Below are positions 1 through 8,728 of a stretch of 64,000 bases of DNA, in pieces; position 1 is the stretch's first letter, and every line of letters begins with the position of its first letter. The translations under genes were made by a program, and so were the position numbers. The stretch spans positions 109,755-173,754 of the forward strand of contig NZ_CDCA01000034.1 in NCBI RefSeq assembly GCF_000820185.1, in the 5' to 3' direction. The notes beneath the pieces were generated by a model that was given only the letters and a program-made list of their open reading frames with translations, made no database searches and had not been told where the DNA came from. Source of the stretch: Aeromonas tecta (GTDB taxonomy: Bacteria > Pseudomonadota > Gammaproteobacteria > Enterobacterales > Aeromonadaceae).

Positions 1-282
1 AAGGAGGATCTCTGCGCCGAGGAGCTGTGGCCGGTGCTGGAGTTCAAGGCAGAAGAGGAGCACCTGAGTGACGGCGAGGGGGCGGTGTTGACGAGCCAGA
101 TGGCGCACCATCTGGCCGCCTTGCCCCAGGCGCAGCAGCAGGTGGTGCGCGGCATCTACTTGCAGGAGCTCTCCCAGCAGGAGCTGGCGGATCTGCTCGG
201 CGTGCCGCTGGGTACCATCAAGTCCAGGCTGCGGCTGGCATTGCAGAAATTGAAAGAGCAAGTGGAGCAACATCATGATTAA
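1..282 (+). CDS. ECF-type RNA polymerase sigma factor, 3' part only
   Basis: The frame is open from the first base of the window, so the gene begins upstream; about 93 codons are present. The visible part is sigma region 4: the stretch LPQAQQQVVRGIYLQELSQQ followed by a helix-turn-helix (ELADLLGVPLGTIKSRLRLA) that would read the -35 element. The next gene, a ChrR-type anti-sigma factor, overlaps the stop by 8 bases, which is the usual arrangement of an RpoE/ChrR pair that responds to singlet oxygen or related oxidative stress. The family is clear from region 4 and from the partner; the signal and regulon are inferred. Regions 1-2 cannot be judged because they lie outside the window. Confidence 0.85.
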   Translation, partial: KEDLCAEELWPVLEFKAEEEHLSDGEGAVLTSQMAHHLAALPQAQQQVVRGIYLQELSQQELADLLGVPLGTIKSRLRLALQKLKEQVEQHHD

Positions 283-946
283 AGCCCATCCCACCCACGC
301 CATGCTGCGCGCCTTTGCCGCCGATGAGTTGCCACTGCCACTGGCGGTCGGGGTCTCTGCCCACTGTGAACTCTGTGCCGATTGCGGTGCCGGGCTGCGT
401 GCCTGCGAGGCCGAGCTGGCGGCCCTTCACCTCGTCGCCGCGCCCATAGTGACCCCCATGGCGGCCGATGCCATCGCGCCTGAGTGGGATGCCATGCTGG
501 CGGATATCCTGCAACAACCCGCAGCGCACGCGATGCCCGTCGCCAGTCCCCTGCCCGAGCTGCAGGTAGCGGGTCGAGGTTATCGCCTGCCCAGGGTGCT
601 GGCCCGCTATCATGGGGCCAGCTGGCGCCACCTCGGCGGCATCCGTCAGCACAGTCTGCCGCTGACCGAGCAGGGCGCCCGGGCCAGCCTGCTGCACATC
701 GAGGCCGGTGGTCGCATCCCGGAGCACACCCATCAGGGCTACGAGTTGACCCTGCTGCTGGCGGGCAATATGCAAGATGGCGAGACCCATTATCAGGCGG
801 GGGATTTCATCTGGCACGATGCCAGTCACGCCCACAGCCCGCATACCCCGGACGGTTGCCTCTGCTACACGGTGCTGGATGCGCCGATCCGCTTCACCAA
901 GGGACTGCCACGGCTGTTGAACGGCATCAGCCATCGCCTCTACTGA
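275..946 (+). CDS. chrR: ChrR-family zinc-dependent anti-sigma factor with C-terminal cupin domain
   Basis: This 223-residue protein should hold the upstream ECF sigma factor inactive until an oxidative signal arrives. The N-terminal zinc-binding anti-sigma part shows H6 and an H-x3-C-x2-C signature at H30, C34 and C37, with an extra C31. The C-terminal half is a cupin: EHTHQGYELTLLLAG supplies the His/His/Glu metal triad and a later HDASHAHSPH segment supplies the remaining His. Start ATG lies inside the last codons of the sigma gene (8-base overlap), implying translational coupling. A strong bidirectional terminator follows. The family is confident; the inducing signal (singlet oxygen or organic peroxide in studied ChrR proteins) is inferred. 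Confidence 0.85.
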   Translation: MIKAHPTHAMLRAFAADELPLPLAVGVSAHCELCADCGAGLRACEAELAALHLVAAPIVTPMAADAIAPEWDAMLADILQQPAAHAMPVASPLPELQVAGRGYRLPRVLARYHGASWRHLGGIRQHSLPLTEQGARASLLHIEAGGRIPEHTHQGYELTLLLAGNMQDGETHYQAGDFIWHDASHAHSPHTPDGCLCYTVLDAPIRFTKGLPRLLNGISHRLY

Positions 947-961
947 CGACGATGAGTGAAT

Positions 962-990
962 AAAAAAGGGACCCGACGGGTCCCTTTTTT
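962..990. terminator. Bidirectional rho-independent terminator between chrR-like gene and uppP
   Basis: Arms GGGACCC and GGGTCCC around a two-base centre are flanked by an A-run on the left and a T-run on the right, so the hairpin can end transcription from both convergent genes. Confidence 0.85.
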
Positions 991-1007
991 GATCGTGCCG
1001 AGTTGGC

Positions 1008-1823
1008 TCAGGCCACAAACACCAGGTAGACGGCGAAAGCCACCACGAAGCGGTAGATGGCGAACGGGATGAAATCGAGGCGGCGGATAAGCGCGAGGAA
1101 GGTCTTGATGGCGATCATGGCCACCACGAAGGCGGTGATGAAGCCCACCGCAAACATCGGGAAGTCCGCCATGGAGAGGAAGTCACGGCTCTTGTAGAGA
1201 TCCAGCCCGCTGGCGGCCACCATCATGGGCACCGCCAGAATGAAGGAGAACTCGGCCGCGGCCTGACGACTGATCCCCATCAACATGCCGCCACTGATGG
1301 TGGCACCGGAGCGGGAGAAGCCGGGCCAGAGCGCCAGACACTGGAACAGGCCGATGCCGAACGCCTGCTTGTAGCTGATGTCATCCAGGGTCTCGGAGCG
1401 CACGACGGGGCGGCACTTCTCGGCGATGATCAGCAAGATACCGCCGGCGACCAGGGCATACATGACGGTCTCTGGGCCAAACAGATTGGCCTTGATCCAG
1501 CTGTGGATGGCGAGGCCGATGATCACCGCGGGCATCATGCCGAGGATGATGTGGATCAGGGAGAGGGTGGCGTGGTCCTTTGCCGGTTTCTGGCCGAAAT
1601 GGATGCCGATCAGCCCGAACAGTCTGCGCCAGAACACGGCGACCACCGCCAGGATGGAGCCCATCTGAATGACCACCTCGAAGGTGGCGGCCTTGGGGCC
1701 TTCGAAACCGAGCAGATGGCCGACGATGATCATGTGGCCGGTGGAGGAAACGGGCAGAAACTCGGTCAGGCCTTCCACTATGCCCAGCACAAAGGCAACA
1801 AACAGGGCGTAGGAGTCTGTCAT
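1008..1823 (-). CDS. uppP: Undecaprenyl-diphosphatase (UppP/BacA)
   Basis: Inner-membrane enzyme that dephosphorylates undecaprenyl diphosphate to recycle the lipid carrier for peptidoglycan and O-antigen synthesis; overexpression gives bacitracin resistance. The 271-residue product is almost wholly hydrophobic with about eight membrane segments and has both family signatures: the [13 protein letters not shown] segment near residues 20-33 and the [12 protein letters not shown] segment near 170-180, which together carry the catalytic Glu, Ser/His and Arg. Length equals that of the E. coli protein. The gene stands alone, downstream of the leftward galactose genes but separated from them by 204 bp; it ends at the shared terminator with the anti-sigma gene. 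Confidence 0.96.
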   Translation of the reverse strand: MTDSYALFVAFVLGIVEGLTEFLPVSSTGHMIIVGHLLGFEGPKAATFEVVIQMGSILAVVAVFWRRLFGLIGIHFGQKPAKDHATLSLIHIILGMMPAVIIGLAIHSWIKANLFGPETVMYALVAGGILLIIAEKCRPVVRSETLDDISYKQAFGIGLFQCLALWPGFSRSGATISGGMLMGISRQAAAEFSFILAVPMMVAASGLDLYKSRDFLSMADFPMFAVGFITAFVVAMIAIKTFLALIRRLDFIPFAIYRFVVAFAVYLVFVA

Positions 1824-2027
1824 GGTTCAAATCTCTTGGTTGATGGGTCCGGATAAAATCAACCCCGAGCGGGGTCGGGGCAGCCAATGATGGCGGAAAA
1901 CCCCGCGGGCAACCAGAGAATATTGTGGTCCGTTTGGGTAGAGGTGGACCATGGTTTTGACTGCCATGACCCGAGCCGACTGGGTATCTTTATGGGTTAG
2001 CTTTCTTATGGAAGGATAACCGAGCTG

Positions 2028-3023
2028 TTAATTCACTACGGATAGTATTTTATGCTGCAATTCCTCATCCAGGGCTGGCAGGCTCAGGGCCTCGACCGCA
2101 CTGACTATCTGCTGCGGGCTGCTGGCACCGATCAGGGCGCAGCTCACCACGGGATCGCGCAGCACCCACTGCAGTGCCAGCTGTGACAAGGATTGTCCCC
2201 GTTGCCGCGCCAGGGCATGCAGGGCCCGGATCCGGGCCAGCTTGTCCGGGGTTATCTGATCCGGCTGGAGGAAGGGGCTGGCGCTGGCGGCGCGGGAATC
2301 CGCGGGGATCCCGGCCAGATAGCGATCGCTGAGCAGGCCACCGGCCAGGGGCGAGAAGGCCACCACGCCCACCCCATGTTCACGGCAGACCGGCAGGGTC
2401 TCGGCCTCGATCTCGCGCTGGAACAGCGAATACTTGAGCTGATTGACCAGGCAAGGGGTGCCGAGCTCGGCCAGTCGGGCCGCCGCCTTGGCGGCAAGCT
2501 CGGCTGGGTAGTTGGAGAGACCGACATAGAGCGCCTTGCCCTGGCGCACCATCAACGCCAGCGCCTGACAGGTCTCCTCCAGCGGGGTGCGGGCGTCCGG
2601 CCTGTGGTGGTAGAAGATGTCCACATAGTCGAGGCCGAGCCGGCGCAGGCTCTGGTGCAGGCTGGCAAACAGGTACTTGGCACTGCCACCGTCGCCATAG
2701 GGACCATCCCACATCACATAGCCCGCCTTGCTGGCGATGACGAGCTCGTCGCGATAGGGCGCCAGGCTGCCCTTGAGCACAGCGCCGAAAGTGGTCTCGG
2801 CAGAGCCCGGCGGTGGTCCGTAGTTATTGGCCAGATCAAAATGCGTGACCCCCAGATCGAACGCCTGATGCACCATGGCCTTCACCTTGGCGGGATCGCT
2901 GCCCTCGCCAAAGTTGTGCCAGAGCCCCAGCCCTATGCTGGGCAGCCGCAGGCCGTGGCGGCCCGCGGGCCTATAGGGTTGCCGCTGGTAACGGTTGGGC
3001 GCTGCGAGGTAGTTGTCATCCAT
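2028..3023 (-). CDS. Aldo-keto reductase, YghZ/Gpr (L-glyceraldehyde 3-phosphate reductase) type
   Basis: NADPH-dependent carbonyl reductase of the AKR superfamily. The 331-residue TIM-barrel sequence shows the catalytic tetrad in order: Asp in THFDLANNYGPP, Tyr in the same segment, Lys in IASKAGY and His in DIFYHHRPD; the C-terminal nucleotide-binding signature is ALIGASSPQQI. The N-terminal half (YRPAGRHGLRLPSIGLGLWHNFG) is typical of the YghZ group (about 346 residues in E. coli). An AGGAG five bases before the ATG supports the start. It lies 129 bp after galM on the same strand, so it may be carried on the gal transcript, but no functional tie to galactose is shown. The exact substrate is uncertain. 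Confidence 0.85.
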   Translation of the reverse strand: MDDNYLAAPNRYQRQPYRPAGRHGLRLPSIGLGLWHNFGEGSDPAKVKAMVHQAFDLGVTHFDLANNYGPPPGSAETTFGAVLKGSLAPYRDELVIASKAGYVMWDGPYGDGGSAKYLFASLHQSLRRLGLDYVDIFYHHRPDARTPLEETCQALALMVRQGKALYVGLSNYPAELAAKAAARLAELGTPCLVNQLKYSLFQREIEAETLPVCREHGVGVVAFSPLAGGLLSDRYLAGIPADSRAASASPFLQPDQITPDKLARIRALHALARQRGQSLSQLALQWVLRDPVVSCALIGASSPQQIVSAVEALSLPALDEELQHKILSVVN

Positions 3024-3152
3024 AAAAACTCCTGTCTTGAGGCTGATTCATTGCGTTGCGTTCGAAACTTGCCATCCCCTCCCGCGAGGCGGCGCTCCAT
3101 CGAGCCCGGCGGCGACGACACCCAGATCTCCGGGAGAGAGGGTGAGAAAAAC

Positions 3153-4139
3153 TCAGGCCGCGGGGACGAAACGATAACGGGTCTGGTGATGATAGCGCTG
3201 GCCGGGCAGCAACCAGGGATCCCCCAGCTCGGGGCGGTTGGGGCTGTCTGGCAATTGCTGTGCCTCCAGGCAGAAACCCTGATGATCCTGGTGAGGCAAG
3301 CCGTCCCGTCCCGGGGTGCTGGCCAGCCAGTTGCCGCTGTAGAACTGCAGGGACGGCTGGTTGGTATGCACCTCCATCGCCAGCTGCTTGTCTGCCGAGA
3401 CCACCCGCGCGGCCCACTCCGACTGCTCGCCGCCGAGCAGGTAGGCGTGATCGTAACCCTTGGCCTGCCGTTGTTGGGGATGGCTCAGCCAATCCTGACC
3501 GATGAGGCGCTCGGTACGCAGATCGAAGGGCCCTTCCACCGCACTGGGTGCGAGGGGCAAGCCGCTGGCATCGGTAGGCAGGAAGCGTTCCGCCCTGATG
3601 GTGATGGCGTGCTGGCGCACATCTTTGCTGCCGCCATCGAGATTGAAGTAGCTGTGGCTGGTGAGGCTGACCGGGGTGGGGGCGTCGGTGCTGGCATGAA
3701 AGTCCACCACCAGATCCCACTGTTCGAGTCGGTACTCCAGCTCCACCTTCAGGTTGCCGGGAAAGCCCTGGTCGCCATCCTTTGATCGCAACTGCAGTCG
3801 GACCCGGTCCGCTTCCAACTCCTTGATCTGCCAGCTCTGGCGATGAAAGCCACCCCGCCCGCCGTGCAGGCAGTGGGGCGACTGATTGGCGTCAAGGAGC
3901 CAGCGCTGGCCGTCGCGAACCAGCTCGGCGCCACCGATGCGATTGGCGAAGCGCCCCGCGACCGCTCCCAGCCAGACCTGCTGGGTCGGGTAATCGGCGT
4001 CGGTGCAGCCGAGCAGCACTTCTCGCCGCCCTTCACCGAGCGGCAGGCTGAGGGAGGTCAGGGTCGCGCCAAAATCGAGGCCGCGCAGGCGCAGCCCCAG
4101 CTCGTTTTCCAGCTCGAACGGCGTCATGGCTTGGCTCAT
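3153..4139 (-). CDS. galM: Galactose mutarotase (aldose 1-epimerase)
   Basis: Cytoplasmic enzyme converting beta-D-galactose, as released by LacZ, to the alpha anomer used by galactokinase. The start chosen ([13 protein letters not shown]) overlaps the galK stop by the ATGA pattern; a longer frame upstream exists but would run far into galK. The 328-residue sequence keeps the catalytic His in [13 protein letters not shown] and the catalytic Glu in [14 protein letters not shown], plus the substrate Arg in [10 protein letters not shown]. It is the last of the four Leloir genes in the leftward galE-galT-galK-galM run. Identity is firm. Confidence 0.95.
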   Translation of the reverse strand: MSQAMTPFELENELGLRLRGLDFGATLTSLSLPLGEGRREVLLGCTDADYPTQQVWLGAVAGRFANRIGGAELVRDGQRWLLDANQSPHCLHGGRGGFHRQSWQIKELEADRVRLQLRSKDGDQGFPGNLKVELEYRLEQWDLVVDFHASTDAPTPVSLTSHSYFNLDGGSKDVRQHAITIRAERFLPTDASGLPLAPSAVEGPFDLRTERLIGQDWLSHPQQRQAKGYDHAYLLGGEQSEWAARVVSADKQLAMEVHTNQPSLQFYSGNWLASTPGRDGLPHQDHQGFCLEAQQLPDSPNRPELGDPWLLPGQRYHHQTRYRFVPAA

Positions 4140-5284
4140 AGCCGGCCAGCCCCGGCGGTGGCGCGGCAGACATAACAATCCGCCTTGAGGCCGAAGCGCT
4201 CTGAGTATTCAGCCTCGACCGTGGCGATCACCTCGCTCACTCGCTCAGGGCGCAGCAGGGCGACCACGCAGCCGCCGAAGCCGCCGCCGGTCATGCGCAC
4301 GCCACCCTCGGTGCCGATCTGCGCCTTGATGATCTCCACCAGGCCGTCGATGGGGGGCACAGTGATTTCGAAATCATCGCGCATGGCGGCATGAGACTGT
4401 GCCATCAGCTCGCCGAGGCGCACCAGATCGCCGCTGGCCAACGCATCGGCGGCGGCCAGGGTGCGGGTGTTTTCCCCCACCACGTGACGGGCGCGGCGAT
4501 AACAGACTTCATCCAGCCCCGCTTTCCCAGCCTCCAGTGCGGCCAGATCGAGGTCGCGCAGCGCCTTGACCCCGTAGTGACGGGCGGCTGTCTCACACTG
4601 CTGACGGCGGGTGTTGTATTCGCTGTCCACCAGGCCGCGGCGCACGTTGGAGTTGACGATCAGCACTGCCAGGTCGGTCGGCATGGGGATGAGGCGGGTC
4701 TCGAGGGAGCGGCAATCCAGCAGCAGGGCGTGATCTACCTCGCCGCTGGCGGAGATCATCTGATCCATGATGCCGCAGTTGCAGCCGACGAACTGGTTCT
4801 CTGCCTGCTGGCCGTTCAGCGCTATCTCGGCCTGGCTGATGTCCAGTCCAAGCGCCTCCTTGAAGGCCTGACCGATGGCCACCTCCAGCGAGGCGGAGGA
4901 GGAGAGCCCGGTGCCCTGCGGCACGTTGCCGGAGACCACCAGATTGAGACCGCGCAGCGCATAACCACGGGCCTGCAGGTGCTTCACCACGCCACGGATA
5001 TAGTCGCTCCAGCGTTGATCCGGGTGATGGCTGATGGGTTGGTCGAGGCTGAAGATATCCCGCTGGTTGCCGTAGTCGGCGGCGATCACGTGCATCAGAT
5101 TGTCGCTGCGCAGGCCGATGGCGACGCAGGTCTCGTAGTCGATGGCGCAAGGCAGCACAAAGCCATCGTTGTAGTCGGTGTGTTCCCCGATGAGGTTGAC
5201 GCGGCCGGGGGCGCGCACCAGCAGGTCGGGTTGCTGCTCAAACTGCTCGGCATAGACGGCGCTGACGCGTTGGCTGGGGGTCAT
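4136..5284 (-). CDS. galK: Galactokinase
   Basis: Phosphorylates alpha-D-galactose to galactose 1-phosphate with ATP (GHMP kinase family). The 382-residue product matches the usual length and carries the three family motifs: the galactokinase signature [16 protein letters not shown] near residue 27, the ATP loop [12 protein letters not shown] near residue 130, and the C-terminal [11 protein letters not shown] motif. It overlaps galT upstream and galM downstream through ATGA junctions at both ends, so the three genes are translationally coupled. Identity is firm. Confidence 0.97.
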   Translation of the reverse strand: MTPSQRVSAVYAEQFEQQPDLLVRAPGRVNLIGEHTDYNDGFVLPCAIDYETCVAIGLRSDNLMHVIAADYGNQRDIFSLDQPISHHPDQRWSDYIRGVVKHLQARGYALRGLNLVVSGNVPQGTGLSSSASLEVAIGQAFKEALGLDISQAEIALNGQQAENQFVGCNCGIMDQMISASGEVDHALLLDCRSLETRLIPMPTDLAVLIVNSNVRRGLVDSEYNTRRQQCETAARHYGVKALRDLDLAALEAGKAGLDEVCYRRARHVVGENTRTLAAADALASGDLVRLGELMAQSHAAMRDDFEITVPPIDGLVEIIKAQIGTEGGVRMTGGGFGGCVVALLRPERVSEVIATVEAEYSERFGLKADCYVCRATAGAGRL

Positions 5285-6330
5285 GGGGTTACCTCATTGG
5301 TCTGGCTGTAGTGAATGGGGGAAAGCGCGCGCAGCCGTTCTGCTGCCTGCTCCGGGGTCAGATCGCGCTGGGTCTCGGCCAGCATCTCGAAACCCACCAT
5401 GAACTTGCGCACCGTCGCGGAGCGCAGCAGGGGCGGGTAGAAGTGGGCGTGCAACTGCCAGGCCTCTGGGCAATCGGAGTGGGGCGGGGCGAAGTGCCAG
5501 CCCATGGAGTAGGGGAAGCTGCATTCGAACAGGTTGTCGTAGCGACTGGTGAGCTCCTTGATCGCCACCGCCAGATCTTGCTGTTGCTCGGTATTGAGGT
5601 CCAGCATGGAGGGCACGTGAGTCTTGGGCAGCAGCAAGGTTTCGAACGGCCAGGCGGCCCAGAACGGCACCACTGCCAGCCAGTGTTCGGTTTCCACCAC
5701 GATGCGGGATCTGTCTTTCAATTCCCGCTCCACATAGTCGAGCAGCAGCGGGCGGCCGTGTTCGGCCAGCCAGGCTTGCTGATGCTGCTCTTCACGGGCG
5801 ATCTCGTTGGGCAGGAAGTCACTGCCCCACAGCTGGCCGTGGGGGTGCGGATTGGAGCAGCCCATGACGGCGCCCTTGTTTTCAAACACTTGCACCCATT
5901 CCCACTGCTGCGACAGCTCGGCGACTTGATCCATCCAGGTGCGGATCACTGCCTCGATGGCGGGCAAGGGCAGCTCGGGCAGCGTCTTGCCGTGATCCGG
6001 CGAGAAGCAGATGACCCGGCTGGTGCCGCGAGCGGCCTCCAGTTTGAGCAGAGGATCCTGCGCGTCGTCGGCGGCCGGGGTGTCCTGCATCAGGGCGGCG
6101 AAGTCATTGGTGAAGACGAAGGTGCTCTGATAATCGGGGTTTATATCGCCGGTGACGCGGCGGTTGCCCGCACAGAGGAAGCAGTCAGGATCGTGAGCCT
6201 GACTCGGCGCCTGGCTTATCTTCTCGACCTGCCCCTGCCAGGGGCGCTTGGCCCTGTGGGGGGAGACCAGCACATACTGGCCGGTCAGCGGATTGAAACG
6301 GCGGTGGGGGTGATCAACCGGGTTGAACAT
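5281..6330 (-). CDS. galT: Galactose-1-phosphate uridylyltransferase
   Basis: Exchanges UMP between UDP-glucose and galactose 1-phosphate in the Leloir pathway. The active-site motif with the nucleotidylated histidine is visible as [11 protein letters not shown] near residue 160, and the zinc ligands near CFLCAG are present. Three in-frame starts follow each other (GTG at 6336, ATG at 6333, ATG at 6330); the AGGAG at 6340-6336 has the best spacing to the ATG at 6330, giving [14 protein letters not shown] and 349 residues, close to the E. coli protein. The stop overlaps the galK start by ATGA. About 164 bp separate it from galE; that gap holds a palindrome and a copy of the galE tail. Confidence 0.96.
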   Translation of the reverse strand: MFNPVDHPHRRFNPLTGQYVLVSPHRAKRPWQGQVEKISQAPSQAHDPDCFLCAGNRRVTGDINPDYQSTFVFTNDFAALMQDTPAADDAQDPLLKLEAARGTSRVICFSPDHGKTLPELPLPAIEAVIRTWMDQVAELSQQWEWVQVFENKGAVMGCSNPHPHGQLWGSDFLPNEIAREEQHQQAWLAEHGRPLLLDYVERELKDRSRIVVETEHWLAVVPFWAAWPFETLLLPKTHVPSMLDLNTEQQQDLAVAIKELTSRYDNLFECSFPYSMGWHFAPPHSDCPEAWQLHAHFYPPLLRSATVRKFMVGFEMLAETQRDLTPEQAAERLRALSPIHYSQTNEVTP

Positions 6331-6399
6331 CATCACTCCTCAAAACTGAATGAAAGGGTTGCGGGCAGGATGAGGCGCTTTATGCCCCCTCATCCCCAG

Positions 6400-6424
6400 C
6401 CCTTCTCCCGCGAGGGGAGAAGGG
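6400..6424. repeat. REP-like palindrome between galE and galT
   Basis: Ten-base arms CCCTTCTCCC and GGGAGAAGGG enclose a five-base loop. The surrounding C-rich left flank resembles short palindromic elements scattered between genes in many gammaproteobacteria. In the galE-galT transcript it would form a stable hairpin that could protect the upstream galE message or lower galT expression. No second copy was seen in this window. Confidence 0.6.
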
Positions 6425-6437
6425 CGCAAAACGAACA

Positions 6438-6482
6438 TCACGCCTAGTAGCCCCGTGGGCGGGCGGATTGCCAGCGCCAGCG
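6438..6482 (-). pseudogene. Degenerate second copy of the galE 3' end
   Basis: Reading leftward past the galE stop, the last 15 codons of galE (including stop) recur 57 bases later in the same frame. The live tail reads SWRWQSTNPQGYEA-stop; the copy reads RWRWQSARPRGY, then an internal TAG, then A and a TGA. I count 34 of 45 bases identical, with a perfect 17-base core at 6465-6481 and 6522-6538. It is untranslated unless galE is read through. It looks like a fossil of an earlier gene end. Confidence 0.7.
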
Positions 6483-6494
6483 GGTCAACGCGCA

Positions 6495-7508
6495 TCAGGC
6501 TTCATAGCCTTGTGGATTGGTGGATTGCCAGCGCCAGCTATCGGCGCACATGGCGGCAAGATCCCGGTTGGCATGCCAGCCCAGCTCGCGCTCTGCCTTG
6601 GTCGGGTCGGCCCAGCACTCGGCGATGTCGCCGGGGCGTCTTGGTTCGATCTGGTAGGGCAGGGGGCGACCGCTGGCCGCTTCGAATGCCGCCACCATCT
6701 GCAACACGCTCTGGCCCTGACCGGTGCCCAGGTTGTAGGCGTGAACGCCCGCCTTGTGGGTGCAATGCTGCAGCGCCTTGACGTGGCCCTCGGCGATATC
6801 CATTACATGGATATAGTCGCGCACCCCGGTGCCATCCAGCGTATTGTAATCGTTTCCAAAGACCGAGAGACTGGGGCGGCGACCGATGGCAACCTGGGTC
6901 AGGAAGGGCATCAGATTGTTGGGAATGCCCTGGGGATCTTCCCCCAGGGTGCCGGATTCGTGGGCGCCAACTGGGTTGAAGTAGCGCAGCAGCGTCATGC
7001 TCCAGTGGGGCTCGGCGGCCTGCAGATCCTCGAGGATCTGCTCGATGATCAACTTGGATCGACCGTAGGGGTTGGTGGCGCTGCGGGGGAAATCTTCCCT
7101 GATGGGGGTGCTTGCGGGGTCGCCATAGACGGTAGCAGAGGAGCTGAACACCAGGTTGTGGACGCCGGCACGCTTCATCGCCTCCAGCAGCACCAGGGTG
7201 CCGCTCAGGTTGTTCTGGTAGTACGCGAGGGGAATGCGGGTGGATTCGCCGACCGCCTTGAAGGCGGCGAAGTGGATCACCGCCGCAATATCCTGCTCGG
7301 TGAAGATGCGATCCAGCAGCGCCTCGTCACGGATGTCACCCTGATAGAAGACGGGTTCATGGCCGCTGATGGCGGCAATGCGGGTCAGCACGCCGCGCTT
7401 GCTGTTGCACAGGTTATCCACCACCACGGGCTCTATGCCTGCGGCCTGCAAGGCAAGACAGGTATGGCTGCCAATGTAGCCGCAGCCGCCGGTGACCAGT
7501 ACTTTCAT
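6495..7508 (-). CDS. galE: UDP-glucose 4-epimerase
   Basis: Interconverts UDP-galactose and UDP-glucose using bound NAD; it supports both galactose use and supply of UDP-galactose for surface sugars. The chosen start gives MKVLVTGGCGYIGSH, the Rossmann NAD loop, and a 337-residue protein (E. coli 338). A longer frame exists upstream but runs into the operator region. The catalytic SSSATVYG serine segment and the YxxxK pair in NPYGRSK are present. AGAGG precedes the ATG. It is the first gene of the leftward galETKM unit and diverges from galR, with GalR and CRP sites in between. Confidence 0.97.
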   Translation of the reverse strand: MKVLVTGGCGYIGSHTCLALQAAGIEPVVVDNLCNSKRGVLTRIAAISGHEPVFYQGDIRDEALLDRIFTEQDIAAVIHFAAFKAVGESTRIPLAYYQNNLSGTLVLLEAMKRAGVHNLVFSSSATVYGDPASTPIREDFPRSATNPYGRSKLIIEQILEDLQAAEPHWSMTLLRYFNPVGAHESGTLGEDPQGIPNNLMPFLTQVAIGRRPSLSVFGNDYNTLDGTGVRDYIHVMDIAEGHVKALQHCTHKAGVHAYNLGTGQGQSVLQMVAAFEAASGRPLPYQIEPRRPGDIAECWADPTKAERELGWHANRDLAAMCADSWRWQSTNPQGYEA

Positions 7509-7552
7509 CCTCTTCTCCACGCTTATTCCCCACACAAGAAAGCCTGAGCAGG

Positions 7553-7617
7553 AGTCTAGCCGAGGCGCTCTCTTTCGAACTGTGAGCGGGGTAACATATT
7601 TGTGTAAACGATTACAC
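7553..7617 (-). promoter_or_regulatory. galE promoter with GalR operator and CRP box
   Basis: The 16-mer GTGTAAACGATTACAC at 7602-7617 fits the GalR/GalS consensus exactly and is nearly symmetric. Five bases further toward galE lies TGTTA-N6-TCACA (7596 to 7581 on the minus strand), a CRP box with 8-9 of 10 conserved positions. About 30 bases beyond its centre is TAGACT (7558-7553), a plausible -10. This puts CRP near -41.5 and the operator near -62, the layout of E. coli gal P1. The lacZ and mglB promoters here share it. Confidence 0.75.
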
Positions 7618-7658
7618 ATTGTTGCTGGGGCAAAAATGGGACTCCGTCGGCCTTACCC

Positions 7659-7687
7659 CTGTTATCAGTGGCATTGCTCGGTATAAT
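7659..7687 (+). promoter_or_regulatory. Candidate galR promoter
   Basis: A perfect TATAAT at 7682-7687 lies 37 bases before the galR start, with CTGTTA 17 bases upstream as a weak -35. The GalR operator is about 80 bases upstream of the predicted start site, so direct autoregulation is uncertain. Confidence 0.45.
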
Positions 7688-7723
7688 GACCCGGTCCAAT
7701 ACCGTGAAATAAGTGAAAACAGC

Positions 7724-8728
7724 ATGAGCACCATCAAGGATGTCGCCCGTTTGGCCAATGTATCGGTGGCAACGGTTTCACGGGTGATGAACAACTCACC
7801 CAAGGCCAGCGCCGCCTCCTGCGAGGTGGTGCGAAAAGCCATGGCCGAGCTGGGCTACACCCCCAATGCCAACGCCCGGGCGCTGGTCAACCAGACCTGT
7901 GACACCATGGGCGTGGTGGTCGGCGACGTGGCCGATCCCTTCTTCGGCGCCCTGGTCAAAGGGGTGGCTGCGGTGGCGGTGGAGCAGGGGCTGCATCTGC
8001 TGATGGGTAATGGTTTTCACAGGGCGCAGCAGGAGCGGGAAGCCATCGAGCTGCTGATCGGCAAGCGCTGTGAGGCGCTGGTGGTGCACAGCAAGGCGCT
8101 GAGCGATGAAGAGCTTGTCGATTATGCCCTGCGGGCACCCGGTATGGTGTTGATCAACCGCGATATTTCGGCCCTCAAAGGGCGCTGCATCTCCCTCAAC
8201 AATCGGCAGGGGGCCGCTACCGCGACCCGTCATCTGCTGGAGCTGGGGCACCGCCATATCGCCTTCGTCAGCTCGGATCATGCCATCGAGGATGCCCTGC
8301 TGCGCCATCAGGGCTATCAGGATGCCCTGTTCGAGGCGGGTCTGAGTGCGGATCCCGAATTGATCGAGAGCGGCATGCCCAACGAAGAGGGGGGCGAGCG
8401 CGCCATGCTCAACCTGCTGGCCAAGGGGCTGCCCATCACGGCCGTGGTGGCCTATAACGATGCCATGGCGGCGGGGGCCATCTCGGTGCTGGCGGACAAC
8501 GGCCTCAAGGTGCCGGAAGAGGTCTCGGTGGTCGGCTTCGATGACATCATCTACGCCAGGTATCTGAGGCCCAAGCTGTCCACCATGCGTTACCCCATCG
8601 AACTGATGGCGGCCCAGGCGGCCAAGCTGGCGCTGCAACTCGCCGCAGGGGAGAGCGAAGCGGTGCAGAGTCGCGTCTACACCCCGACGCTGATCAATCG
8701 CCACTCGGTGGCACCGGTCAGGCCCTGA
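7724..8728 (+). CDS. galR: LacI-family galactose repressor (GalR/GalS)
   Basis: DNA-binding repressor that releases its operators when galactose binds. The N-terminal helix-turn-helix TIKDVARLANVSVATVSRVM is nearly that of E. coli GalR, followed by the hinge PNANARAL and a periplasmic-binding-protein-like core (VVVGDVADPFFGALVKGV, AVVAYNDAMAAGA, VSVVGFDDI). The start MSTIKDV at 7724 is chosen by alignment; 334 residues. GalR and GalS cannot be told apart here. It diverges from galE and lies before lacZ; operators of the GalR type occur at galE, lacZ and mglB. The last 18 codons are the first unit of a tandem repeat array that continues beyond the stop. Confidence 0.93.
   Translation: MSTIKDVARLANVSVATVSRVMNNSPKASAASCEVVRKAMAELGYTPNANARALVNQTCDTMGVVVGDVADPFFGALVKGVAAVAVEQGLHLLMGNGFHRAQQEREAIELLIGKRCEALVVHSKALSDEELVDYALRAPGMVLINRDISALKGRCISLNNRQGAATATRHLLELGHRHIAFVSSDHAIEDALLRHQGYQDALFEAGLSADPELIESGMPNEEGGERAMLNLLAKGLPITAVVAYNDAMAAGAISVLADNGLKVPEEVSVVGFDDIIYARYLRPKLSTMRYPIELMAAQAAKLALQLAAGESEAVQSRVYTPTLINRHSVAPVRP

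Noticed and set aside
2193..3785. A 530-codon open frame on the plus strand opposite the aldo-keto reductase and galM genes
   Set aside because: GC-rich genes leave long open frames on the opposite strand. It lacks a ribosome site and recognisable domains, and it runs across the ends of two well-identified genes.
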